DNA of 64,000 nucleotides from NCBI RefSeq assembly GCF_900102725.1, contig NZ_FNJW01000008.1:2206501-2270500 (forward strand), read 5' to 3'. This DNA comes from Carnobacterium viridans (GTDB lineage Bacteria; Bacillota; Bacilli; Lactobacillales; Carnobacteriaceae). Positions 47,847 through 57,773 of this stretch are shown here, in pieces (within the stretch, counting starts at the first letter, position 1; each line of letters starts with the position of its first letter). The position numbers were made by a program, and so were the translations under genes. Under the pieces are notes generated by a model. It did not search any database. It was not told where the DNA came from and saw only the letters and a program-made list of their open reading frames with translations.

Positions 47847-48461
47847 ATGTATGAATACATTAAAGGGATAGTGACATTTGTTAGTCCTGCGTACATTGTC
47901 CTTGAAACAAACGGGATAGGGTATCAATTGTTTATAGCTAACCCGTTTCGCTTTTCAAGTAAATTAAATGAGGAAGCAACAATTTATGTTCACCAAGCTG
48001 TTCGAGAAGACGCCATTACGTTATATGGTTTTAAAGATTATACTGAAAAACAATTGTATCTAAAATTGCTTAGCGTCTCAGGTATTGGACCCAAAAGTGG
48101 ATTAGCTATTTTAGCTAATGATAATCATCAAGGTCTTGTACAAGCAATTGAAAATGAAGATGCCGCTTATTTAACAAAATTTCCAGGAGTGGGTAAAAAA
48201 ACGGCGTCACAAATTGTTTTAGATCTAAAAGGAAAATTAGCTGACTTGACAGTTACACCAGTAGAAAATACAGTTGATTATCAACAGGAATTAGTGTTGT
48301 CCAATAATTACAATCATGTTACTGAAGCAGTAGAAGCTCTAGAAGCGCTAGGATACAGTGTGAAAGAGATCAAAAAAGTTGAACCGCAAATTCGTAAATT
48401 AAATAAAGAATCGACAGATGCTTATTTACGAGAAGCTTTGCGATTATTGATGAAGAAGTAA
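47847..48461 (+). CDS. ruvA: Holliday junction branch migration protein RuvA
   Basis: RuvA tetramers bind four-way junctions and load RuvB. The 204-residue product has an OB fold (MYEYIKGIVTFVSPAYIVLE), two helix-hairpin-helix motifs (LSVSGIGPKSGLAIL, FPGVGKKTASQIVLDLKGK) and a small C-terminal RuvB-binding domain. ATG 47847 with GGAG eight bases upstream is chosen; GTG 47829 would add six residues. It is followed by ruvB with a 34-base gap. Confidence 0.97.
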   Translation: MYEYIKGIVTFVSPAYIVLETNGIGYQLFIANPFRFSSKLNEEATIYVHQAVREDAITLYGFKDYTEKQLYLKLLSVSGIGPKSGLAILANDNHQGLVQAIENEDAAYLTKFPGVGKKTASQIVLDLKGKLADLTVTPVENTVDYQQELVLSNNYNHVTEAVEALEALGYSVKEIKKVEPQIRKLNKESTDAYLREALRLLMKK

Positions 48462-48495
48462 GCCAAGTGTATAAAAAGAAAAGTGGTGAAAAACA

Positions 48496-49509
48496 ATGAA
48501 TCCAGAAGAACGCATCATTTCCGGTGATAGCAGTACAACAGAAGAAATTTCGTTAGAAAAATCATTACGTCCACATTATTTAGCGGAATATATCGGCCAA
48601 GAAAAAGTAAAAAGAGAATTGTCGATTTATATAGAAGCAGCCAAGAATCGTGAAGAAGCACTAGATCACGTCTTACTTTATGGTCCACCTGGATTAGGGA
48701 AAACAACGATGGCAATGGTGATCTCAAATGAAATGGACGTAGCCATACGAACAACAAGTGGTCCTGCAATCGAGAAGGCAGGAGATTTAGTTGCTCTTTT
48801 GAATGAATTAGAAGCTGGAGATGTTCTATTTATAGATGAAATTCATCGTATGCCTAGACTCGTTGAAGAGATGTTGTATTCTGCTATGGAAGATTACTTT
48901 GTAGATATCATTGTAGGACAAGGACCAACTGCACACCCTGTTCACTTCCCGTTGCCGCCTTTTACTCTTGTAGGTGCAACAACAAGAGCAGGATTGTTAT
49001 CAGCTCCTTTAAGAGACCGTTTTGGCATTGTCTCGCATATGGAATATTACACAGTAGAAGAGCTGAGTGATATTGTTTTGCGTTCAGCAGATATCTTTAA
49101 TACTGAAATAATCGAATCAGGTGCAATTGAAATTGCCAGACGATCGAGAGGGACTCCTCGGGTAGCAAATCGCTTGTTGAAACGTGTAAGGGATTATGCT
49201 CAAGTAGAATCCAACGGTGTGATAAAAAAACAAATAGCAGATGAAGCATTGGCAATGTTGCGAATCGATCAAGAAGGATTAGATTTTGTTGATCAAAAAT
49301 TATTAAAAACGATGATTGAAAATTATCATGGTGGACCAGTTGGATTGTCTACGATTGCAGCTAATATTGGAGAAGAAATTGAAACGATTGAAGATATGGT
49401 TGAGCCATATTTGTTGCAAGCAGGCTTTCTTCAACGGACCCCACGTGGAAGAATTGTAACTCATATGGGTTACACTCATCTCGGTTACCCAATTACTTAT
49501 ACAGATTAG
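48496..49509 (+). CDS. ruvB: Holliday junction DNA helicase RuvB
   Basis: RuvB is the hexameric AAA+ motor of branch migration. The 337 residues have [16 protein letters not shown], Walker [12 protein letters not shown], Walker [13 protein letters not shown], sensor 1 [12 protein letters not shown] and the Arg finger region LRDRFGI, then a C-terminal winged helix. It is coupled with ruvA, and queA follows four bases later as in many Firmicutes. Confidence 0.98.
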   Translation: MNPEERIISGDSSTTEEISLEKSLRPHYLAEYIGQEKVKRELSIYIEAAKNREEALDHVLLYGPPGLGKTTMAMVISNEMDVAIRTTSGPAIEKAGDLVALLNELEAGDVLFIDEIHRMPRLVEEMLYSAMEDYFVDIIVGQGPTAHPVHFPLPPFTLVGATTRAGLLSAPLRDRFGIVSHMEYYTVEELSDIVLRSADIFNTEIIESGAIEIARRSRGTPRVANRLLKRVRDYAQVESNGVIKKQIADEALAMLRIDQEGLDFVDQKLLKTMIENYHGGPVGLSTIAANIGEEIETIEDMVEPYLLQAGFLQRTPRGRIVTHMGYTHLGYPITYTD

Positions 49510-49519
49510 GAGTATGACT

Positions 49520-50551
49520 ATGTTAACAACAAAAGATTTTGATTTTGATTTACCAGAAGAATTAATTGCTCAAACCCCTTTAGAAAACCGCTCAAGTTCA
49601 AAATTATTAATTTTAGATAAAGAAACTGGAGAAGTTGACGATAAGCACTTCACGGATATCCTTGAGGAACTTAATGAAGGTGATGCACTGGTTATGAATG
49701 ATACACGCGTACTTCCAGCACGGTTACACGGAGTAAAACCATCAACAGGCGCACATCTTGAAATATTGTTATTAAAAAATACAGAAAAAGATCAATGGGA
49801 AACGCTTGTTAAACCAGCTAAGAAAGCTATAGTGGGTGATGTCATTTCTTTTGGGGATGGAAGACTGACTGCGACTGTAATGGAAGAATTAACTCATGGA
49901 GGAAGAATCATCGATTTTTCTTACAATGGTATCTTTTTAGAAGTTTTAGAGTCATTAGGAGAAATGCCTCTTCCTCCATACATCAAAGAGCGATTAGAAG
50001 ATAGTGAACGTTATCAAACCGTGTACGCAAAAGAAAACGGTTCTGCTGCTGCCCCTACAGCTGGCTTGCATTTCACAGAAGAACTACTAGAACAAATCAA
50101 GTCAAAAGGTGTAAAATTGGTCTTTTTAACGTTACATGTAGGTCTTGGCACTTTCAGACCTGTTAGTGTAGATTCAATTGAAGATCATGAAATGCATTCA
50201 GAATTTTATCGTTTAACAGAAGAATCTGCTGCAGAATTAACAGCTGTTCGAAACAATGGCGGTAGAATTATTGCTGTAGGAACAACCTCTATTCGTACGC
50301 TAGAAACGATTGGTACCAAGTTTAATGGAGAAATAAAAGCAGACAGCGGATGGACGGATATTTTTATATCACCGGGTTATACCTTTAAAGTTGTAGATGC
50401 TTTTTCAACTAACTTTCATTTGCCAAAATCAACATTGGTCATGTTGGTCAGTGCTTTTGCAGGCAGAGAGCACGTTTTAGCTGCTTATCAACATGCAGTA
50501 GACGAAAGATATCGTTTCTTTAGTTTTGGAGATGCCATGTTTGTTAAATAA
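49520..50551 (+). CDS. queA: tRNA preQ1(34) S-adenosylmethionine ribosyltransferase-isomerase
   Basis: QueA transfers the ribosyl part of S-adenosylmethionine to preQ1 in tRNA, making epoxyqueuosine. The 343 residues begin [20 protein letters not shown] and contain [22 protein letters not shown] and the [11 protein letters not shown] region. The start at 49520 has AGGAG seven bases before it; ATG 49514 is too close. It shares the pathway with tgt at 51977, which is separated by a repeat and a TetR-type gene. Confidence 0.97.
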   Translation: MLTTKDFDFDLPEELIAQTPLENRSSSKLLILDKETGEVDDKHFTDILEELNEGDALVMNDTRVLPARLHGVKPSTGAHLEILLLKNTEKDQWETLVKPAKKAIVGDVISFGDGRLTATVMEELTHGGRIIDFSYNGIFLEVLESLGEMPLPPYIKERLEDSERYQTVYAKENGSAAAPTAGLHFTEELLEQIKSKGVKLVFLTLHVGLGTFRPVSVDSIEDHEMHSEFYRLTEESAAELTAVRNNGGRIIAVGTTSIRTLETIGTKFNGEIKADSGWTDIFISPGYTFKVVDAFSTNFHLPKSTLVMLVSAFAGREHVLAAYQHAVDERYRFFSFGDAMFVK

Positions 50552-50580
50552 AGTCTTTCATTAATCTGAATACAAACAAA

Positions 50581-50838
50581 GGGTCTATAATTTTTAGTGT
50601 TGGTAGATTTCTAAAATTGATTATACAAAATTTTTGGAAGAATAGGGGTTGCTTGTAGCCATGCATTGGATTCAATACGAATTACAGAGCGTTGACGCTT
50701 CAGCGATTACGCTTTGTTTGAGGCTTGAAAGCCTGAAGATGATAAGCTTCAGGCGGTCTCATGGCTCTATACAAGCAAACCCGTTCATTCCAGAAGAAAT
50801 TTTAGTTTGATGCATCAACACTATTTGTCATACAACCC
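50581..50838 (+). repeat. Structured intergenic repeat, copy B (about 258 bp)
   Basis: This is the second copy of the element at 14257, in the same orientation, downstream of queA. The ends are inverted: GGGTCTATAATTTTTAGTGTTG at the left and, read from the right on the other strand, GGGTTGTATG..TAGTGTTGATG. Internal stems correspond to copy A: 50645-50656 with 50771-50782, 50657-50663 with 50760-50766, 50684-50692 with 50709-50717, and 50731-50738 with 50747-50754. No gene lies inside. A terminator starts seven bases beyond the right end. Confidence 0.8.
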
Positions 50839-50844
50839 AAAAAA

Positions 50845-50885
50845 AATAGAAGTTGGCTTTTTAGGCCAACTTCTATTGGTTTTTA
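50845..50885 (+). terminator. Terminator downstream of queA and repeat B
   Basis: A perfect 13-bp stem (AATAGAAGTTGGC with GCCAACTTCTATT), a seven-base loop and a short T run. Confidence 0.85.
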
Positions 50886-51308
50886 GAGAGGATAGGAGCA
50901 AATCAGCGAATAGTTTAAAACAAACACTTACTTGAACTTCTTTTAAAACGACATACAGTTTCTTTACTACTTAGGTTAAACTGCCTTTAAACTTTTAAAA
51001 AACGTAACTACTGTGTTGCCTAAGGTCCAGCTTTATTTTTAAACGAATGTGACAGTGAATCTTGTAACTAAAAACAGAATGTTGATTTTTTTGCTTCTTC
51101 TACTTCTAAACACTAAAGAAATTCAACTGATTCACTCATATGAGCATCTCTCTATCCACTTATAATATACCACGATTAGAAAGCGGTTACCAGTGAAGTG
51201 ACTTAAAGTTAAAAAATAACTTGTTTTCTAAAATTAATGTGATAAACTATTATATTGAGTGAGTGCATACTTGTTTAAAAGTGTGGTAAATTTGGAGGTC
51301 ATTATGAA
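50886..51308. other. Gene-poor stretch before the TetR-type gene
   Basis: About 420 AT-rich bases hold no open reading frame with a ribosome site. Both strands are broken by frequent stops. A weak promoter (TTGTTT, 16 bases, TAAACT) may lie around 51220-51250 for the following gene. I see nothing else with confidence. Confidence 0.5.
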
Positions 51309-51908
51309 GTGGCAAATGTAAACACGGAAGCATTAACAAAAACGCAGCAACGTATAATTGAGGCGGCATTAGATTTAGTTTCACATGTGGGCTATAAAAG
51401 TACTACAACAAAGATGATCGCACAAAAAGCTGAAGTTAATGAAACAACTATTTTTAAAAATTTTCAATCTAAACAAGTTTTAATAGATACTGCTTTTAAA
51501 CAACACACAAAACAAATCACTGATGAAGTGGATAAGTTTTTTTCTCAGAGTTTTAAAGACACAACGGACTTAATGCAACAGTCCGGTCGCTTTATTGCGG
51601 ATATTTTTGACAGGCATCGCCAGATTGTTCTGAGTACGATTAAAGAAGTAGGCAATGAACAAACAAAATCAATTTTTAACTATAAACAAGAATACATTCA
51701 GCAATTACTCTGTAGTAAATTAAAAGAATTTTCGAAGGATCATTCATTGACTGATCAACAGTATGAAACCATTGTTTTTATGTTTAATAGTGCTATTATG
51801 AGTCTTTTAGTTGATAAAGCTAGAAAAGAGTGTTCAGAAGATGATGAACAAGAACAGACGATTCATTTGGATGATGTTATTGAGTTAATATTAAAAACTG
51901 TGCGTTAA
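51309..51908 (+). CDS. TetR/AcrR-family transcriptional regulator
   Basis: The 199-residue product has an N-terminal TetR helix-turn-helix (IIEAALDLVSHVGYKSTTTKMI, then VNETTIFKNFQSKQVLI) and an all-helical ligand-binding domain that I do not recognise. It starts with GTG nine bases after GGAGG. Regulators of this type usually control a neighbouring efflux or enzyme gene, but here both neighbours are tRNA-modification genes, so the target is probably elsewhere or itself. It is transcribed towards tgt with a 68-base gap. Confidence 0.9.
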   Translation: MANVNTEALTKTQQRIIEAALDLVSHVGYKSTTTKMIAQKAEVNETTIFKNFQSKQVLIDTAFKQHTKQITDEVDKFFSQSFKDTTDLMQQSGRFIADIFDRHRQIVLSTIKEVGNEQTKSIFNYKQEYIQQLLCSKLKEFSKDHSLTDQQYETIVFMFNSAIMSLLVDKARKECSEDDEQEQTIHLDDVIELILKTVR

Positions 51909-51946
51909 AGAATTGCAAATGGTAAAAAAAGTCACTGAATTTGTAA

Positions 51947-53122
<1,176 letters not shown>

Positions 53123-53221
53123 AGGTTTTATAAGAATGTTGTTTAAGAGATAGTAAAAAGACTAGATGTTTGGTAAAGTAAGTAATGTAAAGATGATTGA
53201 ATCGGAGAATGGAGTGGAAAA

Positions 53222-53566
53222 ATGGAGTTAATTCTTAATTTTGTACCTTTTATTGCGATTATGGGTTTGATGTATTTTATGATGATTCGCCCGCAAAAAA
53301 AAGCTGCTACAAAAACACAAAATATGCTTGATGCTATGAAAAAAGGCGACTCAGTTGTAACAATTGGTGGACTACATGGGATTATTGATGAAGTGAATAC
53401 GACCAATAATACTGTTGTACTTGATTGTGACGGAATCTTTTTAACGTTTGAAAAGAAAGCCATTGCTCGCATAGTGACTAATGGAGTTTCAACTCCCGTA
53501 GAAGATCTTGGAACAAACACACCATCTCAAAATATAGTAGAAAACAATACTGACGAAAAATTTTAA
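53222..53566 (+). CDS. yajC: YajC, Sec translocase accessory protein
   Basis: The 114-residue product has one N-terminal membrane helix (LNFVPFIAIMGLMYFMMI) followed by RPQKKAATKTQNMLDAMKKGD and the VVTIGGLHGIIDEV core that defines YajC. YajC associates with SecDF in protein export. Its C-terminal Asn/Thr-rich tail is variable in the family. Ribosome site GGAGTGG. A terminator follows. Confidence 0.95.
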   Translation: MELILNFVPFIAIMGLMYFMMIRPQKKAATKTQNMLDAMKKGDSVVTIGGLHGIIDEVNTTNNTVVLDCDGIFLTFEKKAIARIVTNGVSTPVEDLGTNTPSQNIVENNTDEKF

Positions 53567-53586
53567 TCGTTACACTTAAGAACTTA

Positions 53587-53624
53587 AAGGGTGCTATCAG
53601 ACTAAAACTGATAGCACCCTTTTT
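53587..53624 (+). terminator. Terminator after yajC
   Basis: A 14-bp-class stem (GGGTGCTATCAG with CTGATAGCACCC) and a T run. Confidence 0.88.
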
Positions 53625-53724
53625 AATGCAATAGTTGTATTTTAAAACAAATTATGTTATTTTGTTTTAAAGTTCTGTAGCAGTTATATAAAGGAAGAGA
53701 AAGCAGTTTTTAGATAAGGAGTGC

Positions 53725-54012
53725 ATGCTGTTGATCAATGAATCCTTTGCTTGTTATGCCAAGTATGAGCCGTGGTTAAAGTTGAAAATGCAAGAATTTA
53801 ATCAAATGGGTTACCACCAAATAAACGAAGAAGATTTATGGAAATACGTTACAAACTTCTGTTGGAAAAGAATAAAACCAGCACACTATTACCAACAAAT
53901 TAATGATATTATGAGGATTACACCAAATCAGTACTTAGATTTTGCTGCTTTAGAAGCTCAAGTTTATAAAGTTACTTCACTTGAAGAGATGGACTTTGAT
54001 GATTTATTTTAA
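53725..54012 (+). CDS. Small post-transcriptional regulator, ComN-like
   Basis: The 95-residue protein has no membrane segment. The pattern GYHQINEEDLWKYVTN, then ITPNQYLDFAALEAQ, matches the post-transcriptional regulator family whose Bacillus member ComN (YrzD) binds comE mRNA and promotes its localisation. In Bacillus this gene is also near yajC and secDF. Its target here is unknown. ATG 53725 is only three bases from AAGGAG; TTG 53731 is nine bases away and may be the true start. A strong terminator follows. Confidence 0.78.
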   Translation: MLLINESFACYAKYEPWLKLKMQEFNQMGYHQINEEDLWKYVTNFCWKRIKPAHYYQQINDIMRITPNQYLDFAALEAQVYKVTSLEEMDFDDLF

Positions 54013-54050
54013 AAAGAGGAATCAGTGTAGTTGACTGGTTCCTCTTTTTT
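54011..54050 (+). terminator. Terminator after the ComN-like gene
   Basis: A 16-bp stem with one G-U pair (54011-54026 with 54034-54049) and a T run. Confidence 0.88.
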
Positions 54051-54059
54051 AAAGTGTAT

Positions 54060-54077
54060 TTGTGAAGTATATAACAT
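54060..54077 (+). promoter_or_regulatory. Upstream Rex-like site of adhE
   Basis: TTGTGAAGTATATAACAT agrees with the proximal Rex-like site in 15 of 18 positions and lies 139 bases before it. Confidence 0.55.
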
Positions 54078-54110
54078 TTGAAACGAAAAAAATCGAAACA
54101 TGTAAAATTA

Positions 54111-54137
54111 TTAAAACCTTTCATTTAAAGGTTTTAA
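54111..54137 (+). repeat. Perfect inverted repeat in the adhE upstream region
   Basis: TTAAAACCTTT and AAAGGTTTTAA form 11-bp arms around five bases. There is no T run after it, so an operator is more likely than a terminator. Confidence 0.6.
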
Positions 54138-54167
54138 AATGAATTTAACTAAATTTCACTATTTTTC

Positions 54168-54196
54168 TTTACAAAAAAACGAAAATAAAGTATGAT
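54168..54196 (+). promoter_or_regulatory. adhE promoter
   Basis: TTTACA and TATGAT are separated by exactly 17 bases. Confidence 0.7.
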
Positions 54197-54198
54197 GA

Positions 54199-54216
54199 TT
54201 GTGAAATAGATAACAA
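54199..54216 (+). promoter_or_regulatory. Rex-like operator overlapping the adhE start site
   Basis: TTGTGAAATAGATAACAA has a perfect left half and a near-perfect right half of the Rex consensus TTGTGAAnnnnTTCACAA. It begins three bases after the -10, so a bound repressor would block transcription at low NADH/NAD. Confidence 0.7.
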
Positions 54217-54233
54217 CACTAGGAGGATTTAAA

Positions 54234-56864
54234 ATGATGGAAGTTACTATGAAAGAAAAAATCAAAACAGATAAAAAAAATACTGTAAGCAATCAAGTTA
54301 GCGTAGCCGATGCAATCGACACTTTAGTTCGCCGAGGGAAAGAAGCCTTAAGTGTCTTAGAAACGTTCGATCAAGAAAAAGTAGATTTTATTGTTCATCA
54401 AATGGCAATGGCAGGCTTAAATCAACACATGCCTTTAGCTAAAATGGCAGTTGAAGAAACAGGTAGAGGAATTTATGAAGATAAATGCATTAAAAATATG
54501 TTTGCCACAGAATCTATTTGGAATACAATTAAACATGACAAAACTGCAGGTATCATAAGTGACGATGAGCAAAGCCAATTAATTGAAATTGCCACTCCAG
54601 TTGGAATCGTTTGTGGCGTAACTCCTGTAACTAATCCAACTTCAACAACATTATTTAAAGCACTAATTTCTATCAAAACACGTAACCCAATTATTTTTGC
54701 TTTCCACCCAAGTGCTCAAAAATGTTCAGAAGCTGCAGCACAAATCGTGTTGAATGCTGCTGTTAAAGCAGGAGCTCCAGAAAACTGTATCCAATGGATT
54801 AAACAACCCTCTCTTGAAGGGACTAACTTATTGATGAATCATTCAGATATCGCTATCGTACTAGCAACTGGTGGATCAGCAATGGTAAAAGCAGCCTATT
54901 CAACTGGAAAACCAGCTCTAGGAGTGGGACCAGGAAACGTTCCTAGCTATATTGAAAAGTCAGCAAAAATTAAACGTGCTGTCAATGACGTTATTGCTTC
55001 AAAATCATTTGATAATGGAATGATATGTGCTTCAGAACAAGCAATTATTGTCGATCAAGAAATTTATGATGAAGTAAAAGCAGAGTTTATAAAACATCAA
55101 GTACATGTTATTAAACCAAATGAATTAAAGAAACTTGAAGATGCAGTAATGAATCAAACTAAAACAGCTGTTAATGCATCTATCGTAGGAAAATCAGCAG
55201 AAGATATCGCTGAGCTTGCAGGGATCAAAGTTCCAAAAGGGACTAAAATTATTATTGCTGAATTAGATGGAGTAGGCGAAAATTATCCATTATCACGTGA
55301 AAAATTATCTCCAGTATTAGCTATGCTTAAGTCAACTTCAACTGAAGATGGATTCTCTTTAGCTCAACAAATGCTAGAATTAGGTGGTTTAGGTCACTCT
55401 GCAGCAATCCATACATTAGATGATGAATTGGCCAAAAAATATGGAGAACAAATGAAAGCATGTCGTATTTTAGTAAATTCTCCTACAGCACAAGGTGGTA
55501 TCGGCGATTTGTATAATAACATGATTCCTTCATTAACTCTTGGATGTGGTTCATATGGTAAGAACTCAGTTTCCAAAAACGTATCTACTATTAACTTAAT
55601 GAATATTAAAACAATTGCAAAACGTAGAAATAATATGCAATGGTTTAAACTGCCATCAAAAATCTATTTTGAGAAATATTCTATTCAATATTTACAAAAA
55701 ATGGAAAATATCAAAAAAGTATTTTTAGTCTGTGATCCTGGTATGGTTCAATTTGGATATGCAGATAAAGTTATCAATGAATTAAACAAAAGAAAAGATA
55801 ATGTACAAGTAGAGATATTCTCAGCAGTAGAGCCCAACCCATCAACGAATACAGTTATGATTGGAACAGAAGCTATGATCCAATTTCAACCTGATACCAT
55901 TATTGCTATCGGTGGAGGTTCAGCAATGGATGCAGCCAAAGCAATGTGGTTATTCTACGAAAAACCTGAAACGGAATTCTTTGGAGCTAAACAAAAATTC
56001 TTAGATATTCGTAAAAGAACGTACAAAATTCCTACTTTAAATAAAACTCAATTTGTTTGTATCCCAACTACATCAGGAACTGGTGCAGAAGTAACACCTT
56101 TTGCAGTTATTACAGACAGTGAAACACATGTGAAATATCCTTTAGCTGACTATGCATTAACACCTGATGTTGCTATTATCGATTCACAATTTGTTATGAG
56201 TGTTCCTAAATCTGTTACTGCTGATACGGGTATGGATGTATTGACACATGCTATTGAATCTTATGTATCTGTTATGGCAAGTGACTATACAAAAGGATTA
56301 AGCTTACAATCAATTAAATTAGTTTTCCAAAATTTACGTAATTCATATGAATATGCAAATGAAGAAGCAAGAGAAAAAATGCATAATGCTTCTACTATGG
56401 CTGGTATGGCATTCGCAAATGCATTTTTAGGAATAAGCCACTCAATTGCTCATAAAATAGGTGGGGAGTATAATATCGCTCATGGACGTACAAATGCAAT
56501 CTTGTTGCCTCATGTAATCCGTTATAATGCAAAAGATCCTTCAAAACACGCATTATTCCCTAAATATGAGTTCTTCAAAGCTGACGAAGACTATGCTGAA
56601 ATTGCTCGTTTTATGGGATTCAAAGGAAATACAACAGAAGAGTTAGTGGAATCATTAATCTTTGAAATTGATAAATTAGGAAAAGACGTCGGTATTGAGA
56701 TGAATTTGAAAGCTCAAGGTGTAACAAAAGAAGTTTTATATGACACTGTTGATCATATGGCTGAATTAGCATTTTTAGATCAATGTACAACTGCGAATCC
56801 AAAACAACCCTTAATTAGTGAGTTGAAACAAATTATTCTTGATGCATTTGAAGAAATCCATTAA
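54234..56864 (+). CDS. adhE: Bifunctional acetaldehyde-CoA/alcohol dehydrogenase AdhE
   Basis: AdhE reduces acetyl-CoA to acetaldehyde and then ethanol, regenerating two NAD during mixed-acid fermentation. The N-terminal aldehyde dehydrogenase half has the catalytic Cys in DNGMICASEQAIIV. The linker leads at about residue 460 to an iron-dependent alcohol dehydrogenase with TIIAIGGGSAMDAAKAMW, IPTTSGTGAEVTPFAVIT and the iron His region SHSIAHKIGGEYNIAHG. At 876 residues it is full length and probably forms spirosomes. AGGAGG precedes the ATG. Confidence 0.98.
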   Translation: MMEVTMKEKIKTDKKNTVSNQVSVADAIDTLVRRGKEALSVLETFDQEKVDFIVHQMAMAGLNQHMPLAKMAVEETGRGIYEDKCIKNMFATESIWNTIKHDKTAGIISDDEQSQLIEIATPVGIVCGVTPVTNPTSTTLFKALISIKTRNPIIFAFHPSAQKCSEAAAQIVLNAAVKAGAPENCIQWIKQPSLEGTNLLMNHSDIAIVLATGGSAMVKAAYSTGKPALGVGPGNVPSYIEKSAKIKRAVNDVIASKSFDNGMICASEQAIIVDQEIYDEVKAEFIKHQVHVIKPNELKKLEDAVMNQTKTAVNASIVGKSAEDIAELAGIKVPKGTKIIIAELDGVGENYPLSREKLSPVLAMLKSTSTEDGFSLAQQMLELGGLGHSAAIHTLDDELAKKYGEQMKACRILVNSPTAQGGIGDLYNNMIPSLTLGCGSYGKNSVSKNVSTINLMNIKTIAKRRNNMQWFKLPSKIYFEKYSIQYLQKMENIKKVFLVCDPGMVQFGYADKVINELNKRKDNVQVEIFSAVEPNPSTNTVMIGTEAMIQFQPDTIIAIGGGSAMDAAKAMWLFYEKPETEFFGAKQKFLDIRKRTYKIPTLNKTQFVCIPTTSGTGAEVTPFAVITDSETHVKYPLADYALTPDVAIIDSQFVMSVPKSVTADTGMDVLTHAIESYVSVMASDYTKGLSLQSIKLVFQNLRNSYEYANEEAREKMHNASTMAGMAFANAFLGISHSIAHKIGGEYNIAHGRTNAILLPHVIRYNAKDPSKHALFPKYEFFKADEDYAEIARFMGFKGNTTEELVESLIFEIDKLGKDVGIEMNLKAQGVTKEVLYDTVDHMAELAFLDQCTTANPKQPLISELKQIILDAFEEIH

Positions 56865-56874
56865 GAACAAAAAG

Positions 56875-56910
56875 AAAAGCTAAGGCAAAAATTGCCTTAG
56901 CTTTTTTTTT
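56875..56910 (+). terminator. Terminator after adhE
   Basis: A 14-bp stem (AAAAGCTAAGGCAA with TTGCCTTAGCTTTT) and a long T run. Confidence 0.9.
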
Positions 56911-56942
56911 ACGCTCTTAATGCAATTAGTTGGATAAAGGAC

Positions 56943-56995
56943 TTGCAAAAATATGAAATCAAGGTATACTTTTAACATAAGTTAGGCAAGCCTAA
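56943..56995 (+). promoter_or_regulatory. mntR operon promoter with DtxR/MntR-type operator
   Basis: TTGCAA and TATACT are separated by 16 bases. The perfect palindrome TTAGGC-AA-GCCTAA at 56982-56995 begins 11 bases after the -10, over the start of transcription. It resembles operators of ScaR/SloR/MntR-type regulators. Confidence 0.7.
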
Positions 56996-57111
56996 AAATA
57001 GCGAGTGGAAGCTGGTAGGGCTTTAAATTACAGGTGAAAAAAGATGATCCAATTGAATTATTTTATCTATAGGAATTAAAAAGATAAACCTAAAAAAGGT
57101 AGGAGAAAATT

Positions 57112-57759
57112 ATGACGCCAAATAAAGAAGATTACTTGAAAATGATTTATGAACTTGGTGGTACAACTAAAAAAGTAACCAATAAAGAGCTGGTTGCAGG
57201 GTTAAAGGTATCTGCTGCATCTGTCAGCGAAATGGTGACCAAATTATTAAAAGGAGGATTTGTTGAACATGTTCCTTATCAGGGGATTCAATTAACCCAA
57301 CAGGGTCTTCAAAAAGCAAGTGCTTTAGTAAGGAAGCATCGCTTGTGGGAAGTTTTTTTAGTTAGTCATTTAGGATATGCCTGGAATGAGGTCCATGAAG
57401 AAGCCGAGGTATTAGAACACGTTACTTCGGTTGAGTTAGCAAGGAAATTAGATCAGTACTTAAATTTCCCCACTGTTTGTCCTCATGGAGGAATGATCCC
57501 AACTGAAAAAGGCATCATCGATGAAAAAATACTTCCGAATCTAGTAGATAAACAAGTTTATGATGTGATCAAGATTAAACGAGTTGCGGATGAGAAAGAA
57601 TTGTTGGATTACTTAGCTTCACTAGAAGTTAACATAGGCGATGTATATAAAATAATGGATATAGGAGCTTATGAAGGACCTATTATACTTGAGTCAGAAG
57701 GCAAGCAACTAGCAATCAGTTATAAAGCTGCTATGAATATTTTTATTGAAATAGCATAG
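57112..57759 (+). CDS. mntR: DtxR/MntR-family metal-dependent regulator
   Basis: The 215-residue product has a winged helix (YLKMIYELGG, then VSAASVSEMVTKLLKGGFVEH), a metal-dependent dimerisation domain with HRLWEVFLVSHLGYAWNEVHEEAEVLEH, and a C-terminal FeoA/SH3-like domain (DVYKIMDIGAYEGPI). The three-domain length matches streptococcal ScaR/SloR/MtsR, not the short Bacillus MntR. Manganese is the likely co-repressor, but iron cannot be excluded. It is the first gene before four transporter genes and probably represses itself. Confidence 0.92.
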   Translation: MTPNKEDYLKMIYELGGTTKKVTNKELVAGLKVSAASVSEMVTKLLKGGFVEHVPYQGIQLTQQGLQKASALVRKHRLWEVFLVSHLGYAWNEVHEEAEVLEHVTSVELARKLDQYLNFPTVCPHGGMIPTEKGIIDEKILPNLVDKQVYDVIKIKRVADEKELLDYLASLEVNIGDVYKIMDIGAYEGPIILESEGKQLAISYKAAMNIFIEIA

Positions 57760-57773
57760 AAAGTAGGAGAAAG

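Noticed and set aside
50886-51180. A decayed gene on the minus strand (short blocks such as CLEVEEAKKSTFCF)
   Set aside because: Stops occur every few codons in all frames and no family was recognised.
51304-51321. A five-codon frame (ATG AAG TGG CAA ATG TAA) before the TetR-type gene
   Set aside because: It is too short to judge; the GGAGG fits the overlapping GTG start of the regulator equally well.
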